DNA of 64,000 nucleotides, from NCBI RefSeq assembly GCF_036077095.1, contig NZ_CP107960.1, positions 682,001 to 746,000 of the forward strand, read 5' to 3'. The DNA is from Streptomyces sp. NBC_00376 (lineage in GTDB: Bacteria; Actinomycetota; Actinomycetes; Streptomycetales; Streptomycetaceae). Made by a program: the position numbers and the translations under genes. Numbering within the stretch: position 1 is the first letter of the stretch; every line of letters starts with the position of its first letter. Of the stretch, positions 16,378-24,486 are shown piece by piece. The notes under the pieces were generated by a model. The model saw nothing but the letters and a program-made list of their open reading frames with translations. It was not told the DNA's origin and made no database searches.

Positions 16378-17832
16378 TCAGTCGGTGAGCGTGCTGGGAT
16401 CGACGGGCGGCTTCGGCAGCCCCAGCGCGGCGAGCGCGGCGACGCCTGCGGAATCGATCGGGAGAGCCCACCTGTGGACGAAGAAGTCGGTGAGGTCGTA
16501 TCCGGCGGTGCGGCCGGCGTAGGTCGCCAGGGCCAGGTACTGGCGGGCGTTGATGACGGGATCGTGCGTGTAGTCGTCGACCGGGGCGTCGTGCTGGTGC
16601 TCACTGCGTACGAGCCGGTGCAGCTTCGGCCAGAAGTCCTCACCGAAGGCCAGCTCCAACTGCCGGAGCGGGATGAGCTTTTCGTACGCACCGAAGGTCT
16701 TCTCGTAGCTGGTTCCTTCGGCGCCGAGCTTCGGCAGCGCGGTCTGGAACGGGTTCAGCCCGGTCTTCGGGTCGACCGTCAGCAGGTTGGAGGGCTGGCC
16801 GAGGGTGCGTTGCGCGGCCAGTGAGTAGATGTTGACGGTGACCTCCGTCAACTGGTCCGCCTGGTAGGCGCCTTGCTGGTGGAGGTGGCCGAGCTCGTGG
16901 TAGAGACCCCAGCCCCGGGTGGCGAGGCCCGCCACCGTGCACAACCGGTCCATGTAGGCGCGCGGGAAACCGTTGTATCCGTGCCAGGCGTAGGCCCCCA
17001 CCCCGGTGGGCACGATGCTCACCTCGTTGAAGTGGTAGCGGCCCGCCTTGGGCCGGTTGATCCGCCCCCTGCCGTCCAGACCGCTGATGCGGGCATGGCT
17101 GTCGATGACGGTGTCGAACAGCCCCATCAGCTCGGCGTGGTCCTCGCCTCGGTAGAGCAGCGCGCCTTCGCGAGTGAGGGTGAGGACCGCCTGATCGGTG
17201 ATCAACTCGACCCAGGGGACGTCGATCCTCTCGTCCAGCTGCCGCTGGAAGTCGGCTTCATCGGTGCGGCCGAGTTCGAAGACCGCCATGCGCGGGGTGT
17301 TGGAGTCGAACGTGACGGCGGCACGCTCACCCTGGCCCGCGAAGCTCAGATAGACCGGACCGCCGTGGGCGTCGACGACCGTGTTGCGCCCCGGACGCAG
17401 CGGGATGGCACGCGGTTCCTGGAGTGAGGCTTCCTTGTTGTAGTAGTCGAAGGTTCCGATGTGCAACACCGGTACGCGGCCCCCCGCCGGACGGACCGTC
17501 ACGGAAATGGGCTTGCCGGGCGGGGCGTACCGGCCGGTGGGAATGAAGTCGCTGGAACGAAGGGCGCGGGCCAGCCGCATACGCTCCTTCTCGGCGTCCG
17601 GGAACGCCTTGATCAGGAGCGTGTCCCCCGCACTGCGCCCGGTCTCCCGTCCGGCCTGTCTCCCGCCCTGCTGTCCGGTCTGGCGAGCGGCGGCCGGACC
17701 CGCGCCCAGCAGGGTCGCCGCACCGGCACCGGCGAGTGAGCCCAGGACTGTCCGGCGACTCAAGGCGCGCGGGGCGGGGCCGTCCGGCATGCCGGGGGGC
17801 GGGGTGGTGAACGGTGATCGGGCAGGACGCAT
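16378..17832 (-). CDS. Tat-exported M60-family (enhancin-like) metallopeptidase
   Basis: A 484-residue secreted gluzincin. The twin-arginine signal SRRTVLGSLAGAGAATLLGAG lies at residues 25-45. The catalytic zinc site GLYHELGHLHQQG is at about residue 312 (HExxH), with the downstream Glu in TEVTVNIYSL, matching the HExxHx(8,28)E signature of peptidase M60. M60 enzymes usually cleave glycosylated proteins such as mucins; Streptomyces versions are thought to act on glycoprotein debris. ATG at 17832 has AAGGGAG upstream. Its promoter region contains a LacI-type AAGCGATT site (17894-17901), hinting at carbohydrate control, which is inference. Confidence 0.88.
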   Translation of the reverse strand: MRPARSPFTTPPPGMPDGPAPRALSRRTVLGSLAGAGAATLLGAGPAAARQTGQQGGRQAGRETGRSAGDTLLIKAFPDAEKERMRLARALRSSDFIPTGRYAPPGKPISVTVRPAGGRVPVLHIGTFDYYNKEASLQEPRAIPLRPGRNTVVDAHGGPVYLSFAGQGERAAVTFDSNTPRMAVFELGRTDEADFQRQLDERIDVPWVELITDQAVLTLTREGALLYRGEDHAELMGLFDTVIDSHARISGLDGRGRINRPKAGRYHFNEVSIVPTGVGAYAWHGYNGFPRAYMDRLCTVAGLATRGWGLYHELGHLHQQGAYQADQLTEVTVNIYSLAAQRTLGQPSNLLTVDPKTGLNPFQTALPKLGAEGTSYEKTFGAYEKLIPLRQLELAFGEDFWPKLHRLVRSEHQHDAPVDDYTHDPVINARQYLALATYAGRTAGYDLTDFFVHRWALPIDSAGVAALAALGLPKPPVDPSTLTD

Positions 17833-18278
17833 CCGGAAACTCCCTTGGGGATCAACGGAATCGGAGGGTCGTGGGGGCTGCGCGTCAGCATGTAAGCGAT
17901 TGCCATACGGCGCAAGGGGCTCTCGAATGTTTCTGTCTTTTACTATGGCCAGGGCATACGACGGCGACAGTAACCGCTGACACCGAGCGGCATTGCGGGC
18001 GAAGTCCGGGTGGGATTGCGGCGGAGTCCGTGCGGCATTACGGGTGGAGTCGGCGACACCGTGCAGTTCCGGCTCGATGGCCACGTACTGGACACGCGGC
18101 TGCGGCCTCGCCGTAGCGGCGATGTCGACTTCTGTTGGACGCGGAGCAACCTCGGACGCACGACCGTCGTCTTGATCCACAACAAGGCGGCTCGCAACGG
18201 GCAACAGCCACGAGCAGCAGCCACGTCCGACAGCCCAGACCGACCCCTCGCAAGCACCCGGGTGCACCGGCCAGGCAA
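17833..18278. other. Intergenic region upstream of M60 and TPR genes
   Basis: About 450 bp without a credible gene. Apart from the LacI-like site near 17891-17905, I see only short open frames with poor codon usage. Segments such as 17925-17960 are relatively AT-rich and are a likely place for the M60 promoter. Confidence 0.4.
17891..17905. promoter_or_regulatory. Candidate LacI-family operator
   Basis: TGTAAGCGATTGCCA fits the LacI-family pattern TGnAAnCGnTTnCA with its central CG. It lies about 60 bp upstream of the M60 start codon. No lacI gene is present in the window. Confidence 0.4.
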
Positions 18279-18310
18279 CTATGCATGGAATGTATACATC
18301 AAGTGCATAG
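18279..18310. promoter_or_regulatory. 32-bp dyad operator upstream of the TPR/prenyl synthase operon
   Basis: Nested perfect symmetry: outer arms CTATGCA (18279-18285) and TGCATAG (18304-18310), inner core ATGTATACAT (18290-18299), all sharing one centre between 18294 and 18295; only two 4-nt spacers break symmetry. The core contains GTATAC, as in many GntR-family operators. It is AT-rich against its surroundings and ends 41 bp before the TPR start codon. Confidence 0.65.
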
Positions 18311-18350
18311 CAATCCCCTGTCCTGATCCGCCCGCGCACGAAAGGCCCCC

Positions 18351-19412
18351 ATGCACAGCAAGGCACTGGCGCCCGAGTACCAAGGCGCCCTCACCAAGAT
18401 GTCGGTGAACTCCTCCCTCACAGACGTACTGGCAGAAGGAGTACGCCACTTGAGGGAGGCCGAACTGTCCGGTTCACAGGAGGAGGTGGCCCGGTGCGGG
18501 CTCGCTGTCGCCGAGGCGCACCGCCGGCTCGGCAACGTCGAGGAAGCCGATCGGGCCTGGAAGTCCAGCTACCGGTCCGCCCGCTCGGCCGGCGACCTCG
18601 GGGCGATGGCCTGGGCGCTCTGGAGCGGCGGCACCCTGGCCCGGCAGCGGGGTGAACTCAGGCTTGCCTTCCGCCTGTTGGGGCTGGCCGCCGACATGGG
18701 AAAGCGCGGCGGGGACATAGTCGCCCGCGGCTACTCCCTCGCCGGCCTCGCGGAGACCGGCCGGATCCAGGGGGACTACCGCACCGTTGCCGCGCTGCAC
18801 GAGCAGTTGCTGGCCGAGGCACGGGCGCGCGGCGAGGCGCGTCACACCGTCTGGGCGCTGGAGGGCATCGCGCAGATCCACCGCAACACCGGCTCGCTCG
18901 ACACCGCCCTGGCCATGTTCGAGGAGGCGGCCGAGCTCGCCGGCAACGCGGACGACCGGCGTGGCCGGGCGTGGGCCCTGCGCGGCATGGCCGACATCAT
19001 CTCCTTGCGGGACGATCCGGAGCGTGCCCTCGCCCTGCTCGCGGAGGCCGAGCTCACCTGCCGTGCGATGAATTTGTCCAGCGCGCTCGCCTACAACCAC
19101 AAGATGCGCGCCAACGTCCTCTTCCGCGCCGGGCGGTACGAGGAGGCGCGCGCGATGTACGAGGAAGCGCTCGGGGAGTTCCGCGCCATGACCGAACCCC
19201 GGGGCGAGGCGCTGGCCCGGCTCGGACTCGTCAAATCGCTGGCCCGGCTCGGCCGCGACCGCGACGACACCGCGGCGGATCTGCACGAGCTGCGCCGCAC
19301 CCTCAGCCGGATCGGCCTGCTCAACGCCCGGGACATGGTGGACAAGGCGTACGCCGAGCTCGGCGTGGCACTGGTCGACGGCGGCACGGACGAGGAGAGC
19401 GGACGACGATGA
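18351..19412 (+). CDS. Tetratricopeptide-repeat protein
   Basis: A 353-residue all-helical protein built of TPR units. Recognisable repeats include AVAEAHRRLGNVEEADRAW near residue 50, ALEGIAQIHRNTGSLDTAL near residue 165, and KMRANVLFRAGRYEEARAM near residue 250. No enzymatic motif, signal or DNA-binding domain is present; it probably scaffolds or binds a partner. ATG at 18351 has AAAGG upstream; a second Met at 18399 is possible. The stop overlaps the prenyl synthase start (ATGA), so the two are made together and may interact. The control element is likely the 32-bp dyad just upstream. Confidence 0.8.
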   Translation: MHSKALAPEYQGALTKMSVNSSLTDVLAEGVRHLREAELSGSQEEVARCGLAVAEAHRRLGNVEEADRAWKSSYRSARSAGDLGAMAWALWSGGTLARQRGELRLAFRLLGLAADMGKRGGDIVARGYSLAGLAETGRIQGDYRTVAALHEQLLAEARARGEARHTVWALEGIAQIHRNTGSLDTALAMFEEAAELAGNADDRRGRAWALRGMADIISLRDDPERALALLAEAELTCRAMNLSSALAYNHKMRANVLFRAGRYEEARAMYEEALGEFRAMTEPRGEALARLGLVKSLARLGRDRDDTAADLHELRRTLSRIGLLNARDMVDKAYAELGVALVDGGTDEESGRR

Positions 19413-20461
19413 CACCACCGCCCGCAACCCGGCAGGCCGCGCCGCCGGAGGTGCTCGCCCGCTGCCGCGAGCAGGTGCGCCCGGCGCTCGCACAGGCTGT
19501 GCGTCGCCTGCATCCGTGGCACGCGGAAATGGCCGTGTTCTCCCTCGGGTGGGCCACGGCGGACGGCAGCCCCGCCCCGGGCTCACAGGGCAAGGGGGTC
19601 CGCCAGGCACTCGCGCTGCTCAGCGCCGAGGCCGCCGGCGCACCGGCCGAGGACGCGGTCGTCGGGGCGGTCGCGGTGGAACTGATCCATGTCTTCTCGC
19701 TCCTGCACGACGACATCATGGACGGCGACGAGACCCGCCGACAGCGCGCCACCGTGTGGAAGGCGTACGGAACGGGCCCGGCGATCCTCGCGGGCGACGC
19801 GCTCTTCGCGCTGGCGGTGCAGACCCTGGCCGACGCACCCGGAAGACACAGTGCGGCGGCGGTCCGGCACCTCGCCGGGACGCTGACCGAGCTGGTGCGC
19901 GGCCAGGCCGACGACCTGCTCTTCGAGTCCCGGCCCTGGCAGGGCCCCGAGGCGGTGCAGCCGCACGAGTACCGGTGGATGGCCGAGAACAAGACGGGTG
20001 CGCTGCTCGGCTGCGCGGCCGGTCTGGGCGCCGTGCTGGCGGGTGCCCCGGACGCGACCGTCGACGCACTCGCCCGGGCGGGCCGGCATCTCGGAGTGGC
20101 GTTCCAGGCGGTGGACGATCTCCTGGGGACATGGGGAGATCCCGAGGTCACGGGCAAGCCCGTGCACAGCGATCTGCGCCGGCTGAAGAAGACGTACCCC
20201 GTCCTGTCGGCGCTGGCCACGGACCACCCCGCCGCCCGCCGGCTCTCCCTGCTGCTGGGCACCGGAAACCCGCTCGACGACTCCGACGCCCGGCGGGCGG
20301 CCGAGCTCGTCGAGGAGGCCGGCGGACGCACCGCCACGCTGGCCGAGGCCCATCAGCATCTGGACATCGCCCGCCGCGGTCTGGAGGCCGTTCCGCTCGC
20401 TCCGGCCGCGCTGGGCGAGATCCTCGCTCTCTTCCCGTATCTCATCGACCGCATGGAGTGA
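19409..20461 (+). CDS. Polyprenyl (probably geranylgeranyl or farnesyl) diphosphate synthase
   Basis: A 350-residue trans-isoprenyl diphosphate synthase. The first Asp-rich motif DDIMDGDETRR starts at residue 101 and the second, DDLLGTWGD, at residue 236, both with intact Mg-binding acids. Between them lies the Gln/Asp-containing RGQADDLLFE helix. The residue five positions before the first motif is Phe (HVFSLLHDD), which in this superfamily favours short products, C15-C20. It condenses isopentenyl diphosphate in the cytoplasm. It is coupled to the TPR gene; no terpene cyclase is in the window, so the product's fate is unknown. A 2OG oxygenase converges on it with 53 bp between. Confidence 0.9.
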   Translation: MTPPPATRQAAPPEVLARCREQVRPALAQAVRRLHPWHAEMAVFSLGWATADGSPAPGSQGKGVRQALALLSAEAAGAPAEDAVVGAVAVELIHVFSLLHDDIMDGDETRRQRATVWKAYGTGPAILAGDALFALAVQTLADAPGRHSAAAVRHLAGTLTELVRGQADDLLFESRPWQGPEAVQPHEYRWMAENKTGALLGCAAGLGAVLAGAPDATVDALARAGRHLGVAFQAVDDLLGTWGDPEVTGKPVHSDLRRLKKTYPVLSALATDHPAARRLSLLLGTGNPLDDSDARRAAELVEEAGGRTATLAEAHQHLDIARRGLEAVPLAPAALGEILALFPYLIDRME

Positions 20462-20514
20462 CCCGGGCCTGTCACCGGCTCCTGGCACAGGGTTCGTGTC
20501 CCCCGGACGGTCGT

Positions 20515-21246
20515 TCACTCGGCGTCGTGGAAGACGAGGCCCAGGGTGCGGCGCCGGCCGGAGCGGACGGTGCTGACTCCGTGCCGCATGGGCGCGGTCG
20601 ACCAGCCGCGCCTGGAGGCGACCGGCCGGTCACGGGTGGTGAAGACCAGTCCGTGGCCCTGGAGCAGTGTGGTGGCCGATCCCCGGGACTGTGCGCGGGG
20701 CCGCTGCTCGGTCATGAGGAACTCACCACCGGTGTAGTCGGTGCCGGGCACATCGAGGCCGATGACGACCTGGAGCGGGAAGAGCAGCTCGCCGAATACG
20801 TCGCGGTGCAGGGCGTTCCAGTCCCCGGCACCGTAACGCAGCAGGATCTGGGCCGACTTGGACTGCCCGGCCCCGTGGCACATGCCGATCCATTCGGCCA
20901 GTTCGTCGGGCCACGGCGCGGATGTGCCCAGCTTCGTGGACCAGTCCCGGGCGATGGAAAGCAGGTGCGGGTAGAACGCCTCCCGCAACTCTCGTACCAC
21001 TGCGGGCAGATCGTGGGTGAAATAGCGGTACTGGCCGGAGCCGAACCGGTGGCGGGCCATGTCGACGGTGGAGCGGAAGCGTTCGGTCTCGTCGTACAGT
21101 GCGGCGATCTCCTGGCACTGGGCGGGGGTGAGCAGCCGCCGGGTCGGTGCGCTGCCGTGTGCGGCGATCTCGTCGGTGAGCGTGGCCCAGTCGGTGGCGT
21201 CGACCCGGTCGCGCACGGTTCCGGCCGGGTGTGTTGTGTCGATCAT
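20515..21246 (-). CDS. 2-oxoglutarate/Fe(II)-dependent oxygenase
   Basis: A 243-residue double-stranded beta-helix oxygenase. The facial triad is readable: HRD in WNALHRDVFGELLFPLQ (His about 147, Asp 149) and the distal His in PMRHGVSTV (about 222), followed by RRRTLGLVFHDA with the 2-oxoglutarate-binding Arg. The fold region TGGEFLMTEQRPRAQSR is typical of prolyl-hydroxylase-like 2OG-FeII_Oxy proteins. The start at 21246 (ATG) is plausible. Substrate unknown; proximity to a prenyl synthase makes tailoring of a terpenoid possible, but the genes are convergent and this is inference only. Confidence 0.87.
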   Translation of the reverse strand: MIDTTHPAGTVRDRVDATDWATLTDEIAAHGSAPTRRLLTPAQCQEIAALYDETERFRSTVDMARHRFGSGQYRYFTHDLPAVVRELREAFYPHLLSIARDWSTKLGTSAPWPDELAEWIGMCHGAGQSKSAQILLRYGAGDWNALHRDVFGELLFPLQVVIGLDVPGTDYTGGEFLMTEQRPRAQSRGSATTLLQGHGLVFTTRDRPVASRRGWSTAPMRHGVSTVRSGRRRTLGLVFHDAE

Positions 21247-21444
21247 GAGTCTGGTCCTGATTCCGGTTTCCTGGCTTCTCGGTGGCTCCTGTGGTCAATG
21301 CTGGCCTGCCCCGGGCATCGGATCCGGCGCTATTCGGACATCGCGCTGCGCGACGTGCGGCGTGCCACGTGCGGCGGGCTTCTCGCGCCGGGCCCGCCGC
21401 GCGTGGGACGGTGGAAGGACACCGTGCGCTGCGGGAGGTGCCGC

Positions 21445-22446
21445 ATGCCTGCACAGCCGCTCGACGACACGACGCTGCGGGAACTGGTCGCCGATGCCAT
21501 CGCCGCCCCGTCGATGCACAACGCCCAGCCCTGGCGGTTCCGGTACCGGCCCGCCACCCGGACGCTCACGCTCCGGGCGGAGTTCGACCGGGAGATGCCG
21601 GAGGCCGATCCGTCCACACGCGCCCTGCATGTGGGGTGCGGAGCTGCGCTGCTGAATCTTCGGGTCTCGGCGTTGCACCGGGGCCTCGACTCGGTGACCA
21701 CACTGCTTCCGGTTCCCGCCGATCCGGCCGTCGCGGCGACCGTCCACCTGGCCGAGCGCTCCGGCGTACCCGGGGAGCCGGCGGATGCGGCCCTCGCCGC
21801 TCTGCATCCCGCGATCCGGAAACGTCACACCAGCCGCGCTCCGTTCGCCGACCGGGTCATCCCCGACGACGTCCGCGCGCGCCTCGTCGACGCGGCCCGC
21901 GTCGAGGGGGCCGACTTCGCCTTCCTGCCGCCGGAACACCTGGAAGCTCTGCTCGTGCTGATCCGGGATGCCGAGGGGTTCGGCCTGAGCGACCCGGCGA
22001 GGGAGGCGGAGCAGCGCTACTGGACCCGGGACGCAGAGGTGGAGGCACCGGTCGACGGCATCCCGGACTACGCCTTCGGCCCCACCGACGCATCGGGCAG
22101 AGCGGTCAACCGGGACTTCGCGGGCACGGATGCCGTTCCGGGGCGGGCGCGCGCCCTGTTCGAGAGCCGGCCACAGCTCGCCCTGCTCCGTACCGTGCGC
22201 GACCGCCCGGCGGACTGGCTGCGTGCCGGTCAGGCCCTGGAGCGCGTGCTGCTCACCGCCGTGGTGCACGGGCTCGTCGCTTCGTTCGCGACGCAGCCCC
22301 TGGAATGGCCGGAGCTCCGGCGCCTGCTGCGCGACCCGGCCCTCGGCACGGGGCACCCGCAGATGATCGTGCGCCTGGGGTACGGGCCCGAGGGGCCGCG
22401 CACGCCTCGCCGCCCCGTGGCCGAGGTGCTGGAGACCGAGCCCTGA
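21445..22446 (+). CDS. Acg-family FMN-binding nitroreductase
   Basis: A 333-residue nitroreductase-fold protein of the Acg type (as in mycobacterial Rv2032-like proteins). The FMN-binding start is AIAAPSMHNAQPWRFRY near residue 18; IRKRHTSRAPFADRVIP lies near residue 120. The C-terminal segment GLVASFATQPLEWPELRRLL and MIVRLGYGPEGPRTPRRPV is characteristic of the group. ATG at 21445 follows GGGAGG. Acg-like proteins are often linked to hypoxia or dormancy regulons and may store or sequester FMN; no such regulator is present here. The open frame extends far upstream only as antisense noise. Confidence 0.87.
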   Translation: MPAQPLDDTTLRELVADAIAAPSMHNAQPWRFRYRPATRTLTLRAEFDREMPEADPSTRALHVGCGAALLNLRVSALHRGLDSVTTLLPVPADPAVAATVHLAERSGVPGEPADAALAALHPAIRKRHTSRAPFADRVIPDDVRARLVDAARVEGADFAFLPPEHLEALLVLIRDAEGFGLSDPAREAEQRYWTRDAEVEAPVDGIPDYAFGPTDASGRAVNRDFAGTDAVPGRARALFESRPQLALLRTVRDRPADWLRAGQALERVLLTAVVHGLVASFATQPLEWPELRRLLRDPALGTGHPQMIVRLGYGPEGPRTPRRPVAEVLETEP

Positions 22447-22547
22447 CGGCCGGAGCACGGTGCCGCCGGGAACGGCGGAACGGAATGGATGTCGGCAGGA
22501 CCGACACCGGCGGCCGTCTCGGCTGCCGCCCGGACGGTCCGGGCGGC

Positions 22548-22565
22548 TACTAATCCGTATTAGTA
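22548..22565. promoter_or_regulatory. 18-bp palindrome, candidate operator
   Basis: TACTAAT (22548-22554) and ATTAGTA (22559-22565) are perfect inverted arms around CCGT. The site is strikingly AT-rich and lies about 105 bp before the oligogalacturonate lyase remnant, in the 220-bp gap after the nitroreductase gene. Confidence 0.5.
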
Positions 22566-22668
22566 CCTTGACTTCCTCCATCGGCGGATTCGAAGCTGAG
22601 CGCCACCCACCGTGAGCACGCATGAGTGAGGACGCCATGAGTGAGATCACCGCAGAGGGTTCGGCCGC

Positions 22669-23145
22669 ATGACCGGGCTGGCTGTGCCGGCCTCAGGGTT
22701 CACCGCCGGGACGCAGGGTACGGGCAGGGCTGCAGCCGCAGCCGCGGACACTTCCGGTGCCCCTGCCACTGGCCGTGCCACCGCCACCGCCACAGAACCG
22801 TTCGAGCTGCGCCATCTCAGTACGTTCGACCAGCGGCGCTATTTCACGTACCCGACCCACAACGGCTTCGTCGATGCCGACCGCATCGTGCTCGGGCAGC
22901 GCGAGACCGGGGCCACGAGCCTGTGGGAGATGAATCTGCGGTCCGGCGGGGAGCGGTTCCTGGCCCGGTTCGCCACCCCTGCGGGCGACCGGAATCCGTT
23001 CGCCTGGTGGAACATCCACTGCGGACGCCTCGTCACCTGCGCCGTGAACGCGGTCTGGCAGACCGATCTGACCCGCCCCTCGCCCGTGTAGCTCTACTCA
23101 CCGCCGCCGGGCCGCGAACTCAGCGTCGTCGTCAATCTGCATCCG
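22669..23145 (+). pseudogene. Oligogalacturonate lyase, nonsense-mutated and 3'-truncated
   Basis: N-terminal third of an oligogalacturonate lyase (PL22-type propeller). Family blocks are LRHLSTFDQRRYFTYPTH and VLGQRETGATSLWEMNLRSGGERFLARFAT near residues 47-100, and a following WWNIHCGRLV. The frame stops at TAG (23089-23091) after residue 140, yet homologous sequence LYSPPPGRELSVVVNLHP continues directly after the stop. So a nonsense mutation has occurred as well as a later truncation near 23145. The intact enzyme is about 380-400 residues. The ATG at 22669 opens a low-complexity Ala/Thr stretch that may not be the original start. The enzyme would cleave pectin-derived digalacturonate. Confidence 0.68.
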
Positions 23146-23523
23146 GCGGTCGCGCCGAGGTCTTCGCCGACCCCCAATGCAGCGCCGGCCACGGCTTGTT
23201 GTTCACACCTGCTGCTGCCGGGGATGCGCTGACCTGCGAGTTCCAGTCGCCGGGCGCCGGGCTGCGAACCCTGCGGCTGCGGGTGAAACGGCACGATTCC
23301 CGGGGTATCTACCGACTGTCGGTGAACGGCACCCCGGTCGGAGCGCCGCTCGACCTCTACAGCCCGGTCATCACCTACGACGAACCGGAGTTCGGCCAGG
23401 TACCCGTGCGGGCGGGGGCCAACACGCTCCGCCTGGCCCACGTCGGCCAGCACCCCGACAGCACCAGGTCCCCCGGGAGGTGCGCCATCGACCGCATCGG
23501 CCTGCGGCTCGCCGGTTGGTCGT
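23146..23523 (+). pseudogene. C-terminal fragment of a secreted carbohydrate-active protein
   Basis: About 120 residues in a different frame from the lyase remnant: GHGLLFTPAAAGDALTCEF, then LRTLRLRVKRHDSRGIYRLSVNG, DLYSPVITYDEPEFGQVPV and GANTLRLAHVGQHPDS. This pattern is a small beta-sandwich as found at the C-terminus of DUF2961-type and related glycoside hydrolases. There is no start codon, signal or catalytic module, and no stop where homology ends near 23523. It is joined to the lyase remnant at about 23145, so both are parts of one deletion scar. Confidence 0.5.
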
Positions 23524-23550
23524 GCCGTCCGGCTCGCGACGCCCGGCCCC

Positions 23551-24273
23551 TCAGCCGCTCGCGGGGGCGCGGGCGGCGATCGCGTCCAGCATCAGGTCCA
23601 GGGCGAAATGGAAGTTGGCGTCGTCGTCCACCGAGGCCAAGTAGGGGGCCGCCGCCGCGATATGGGGGTGGGTGGCGGCGGGGACCGCCGCGTACTCGCC
23701 GGACCAGGCGGACTCGTCGCCGCGGCGGGTCTGCGCGTCGAGCGTGGAGTAGGTGGCGTCCATGCACGACCAGGCCAGCAGGAAGTCCACCAGCGCCCGG
23801 TAGTGGCGCACCGCCTGCTCGGGCGGGAATCCCGCGTCGGACAGCGCGGTGAGGGTCATCTCGATCACCCGCATCTCGGCCGGGCGCCGTGTGATGCGTA
23901 CCGTGGCGAGCACGGCGGCGCGCGGGTGCGAGAGATAGACCTTGTGCATGCGGCTGAACAGCCTGCGCAGCGTCTGCCGCCAGTCGTCGGAGGGCTCGAA
24001 CCCTTCGATGCTCTCCTCCAGCAGATGGTCCGCCACCGCCAGCAGCAGATCGTCCTTGTTGCGGAAGTGCCGGTAGAGCGCCGTGGGGTCGGCGCCCAGC
24101 TGGGCGCCGATCCGGCGGAACGTCAGGGCGTCGGCGCCTTCGGTGTCCATCAGTTCGAGGCACGCCTCGACGATCAGCCGGGGACTGAGCGACGGCCGAG
24201 GGCGGCCCGAGTCGGCACGCTTCCCTTTCGCCGCCTTCGCCGCCGCGGCCCGCTTCCCCGTACGTGAATCCAC
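23551..24273 (-). CDS. TetR-family transcriptional regulator
   Basis: A 240-residue regulator. The N-terminal helix-turn-helix is LTFRRIGAQLGADPTALYRHFRNKDDLLLAVADHLLE, about residues 50-86, preceded by a Lys/Ala-rich tail. The C-terminal ligand domain is TetR_C-like and Ala/His-rich. It starts at GTG 24273. It diverges from an amino-acid permease and amidohydrolase, so it most likely represses these in response to their substrate. The 213-bp gap between them contains an inverted repeat AGTCAAC/GTTGACT (24351-24379), a candidate operator. Confidence 0.88.
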   Translation of the reverse strand: MDSRTGKRAAAAKAAKGKRADSGRPRPSLSPRLIVEACLELMDTEGADALTFRRIGAQLGADPTALYRHFRNKDDLLLAVADHLLEESIEGFEPSDDWRQTLRRLFSRMHKVYLSHPRAAVLATVRITRRPAEMRVIEMTLTALSDAGFPPEQAVRHYRALVDFLLAWSCMDATYSTLDAQTRRGDESAWSGEYAAVPAATHPHIAAAAPYLASVDDDANFHFALDLMLDAIAARAPASG

Positions 24274-24350
24274 TGCGCACTCCCCTCGCTCCGGTCGGCC
24301 CCATTGTGCCGTCAGCCGGGCCCTCGCACGTCATACCCTCACCCATTCGG

Positions 24351-24379
24351 AGTCAACCACGTTGTCATCACCGTTGACT
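24351..24379. promoter_or_regulatory. Candidate TetR operator / promoter
   Basis: AGTCAAC (24351-24357) and GTTGACT (24373-24379) are exact inverted arms with 15 nt between. TTGTCA (24362) and TTGACT (24374) both resemble -35 hexamers for the permease. The site is between the divergent regulator and permease. Confidence 0.45.
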
Positions 24380-24486
24380 TTGGTGTCGCCTCCCTGCCAC
24401 GCTGCCGCCACCCGCACCACGCCACGGCACAGCGCGCCACGGCACGGCACATCGCACCGCCCCGTTCAGAGGTCAAGGAGAAGCCC

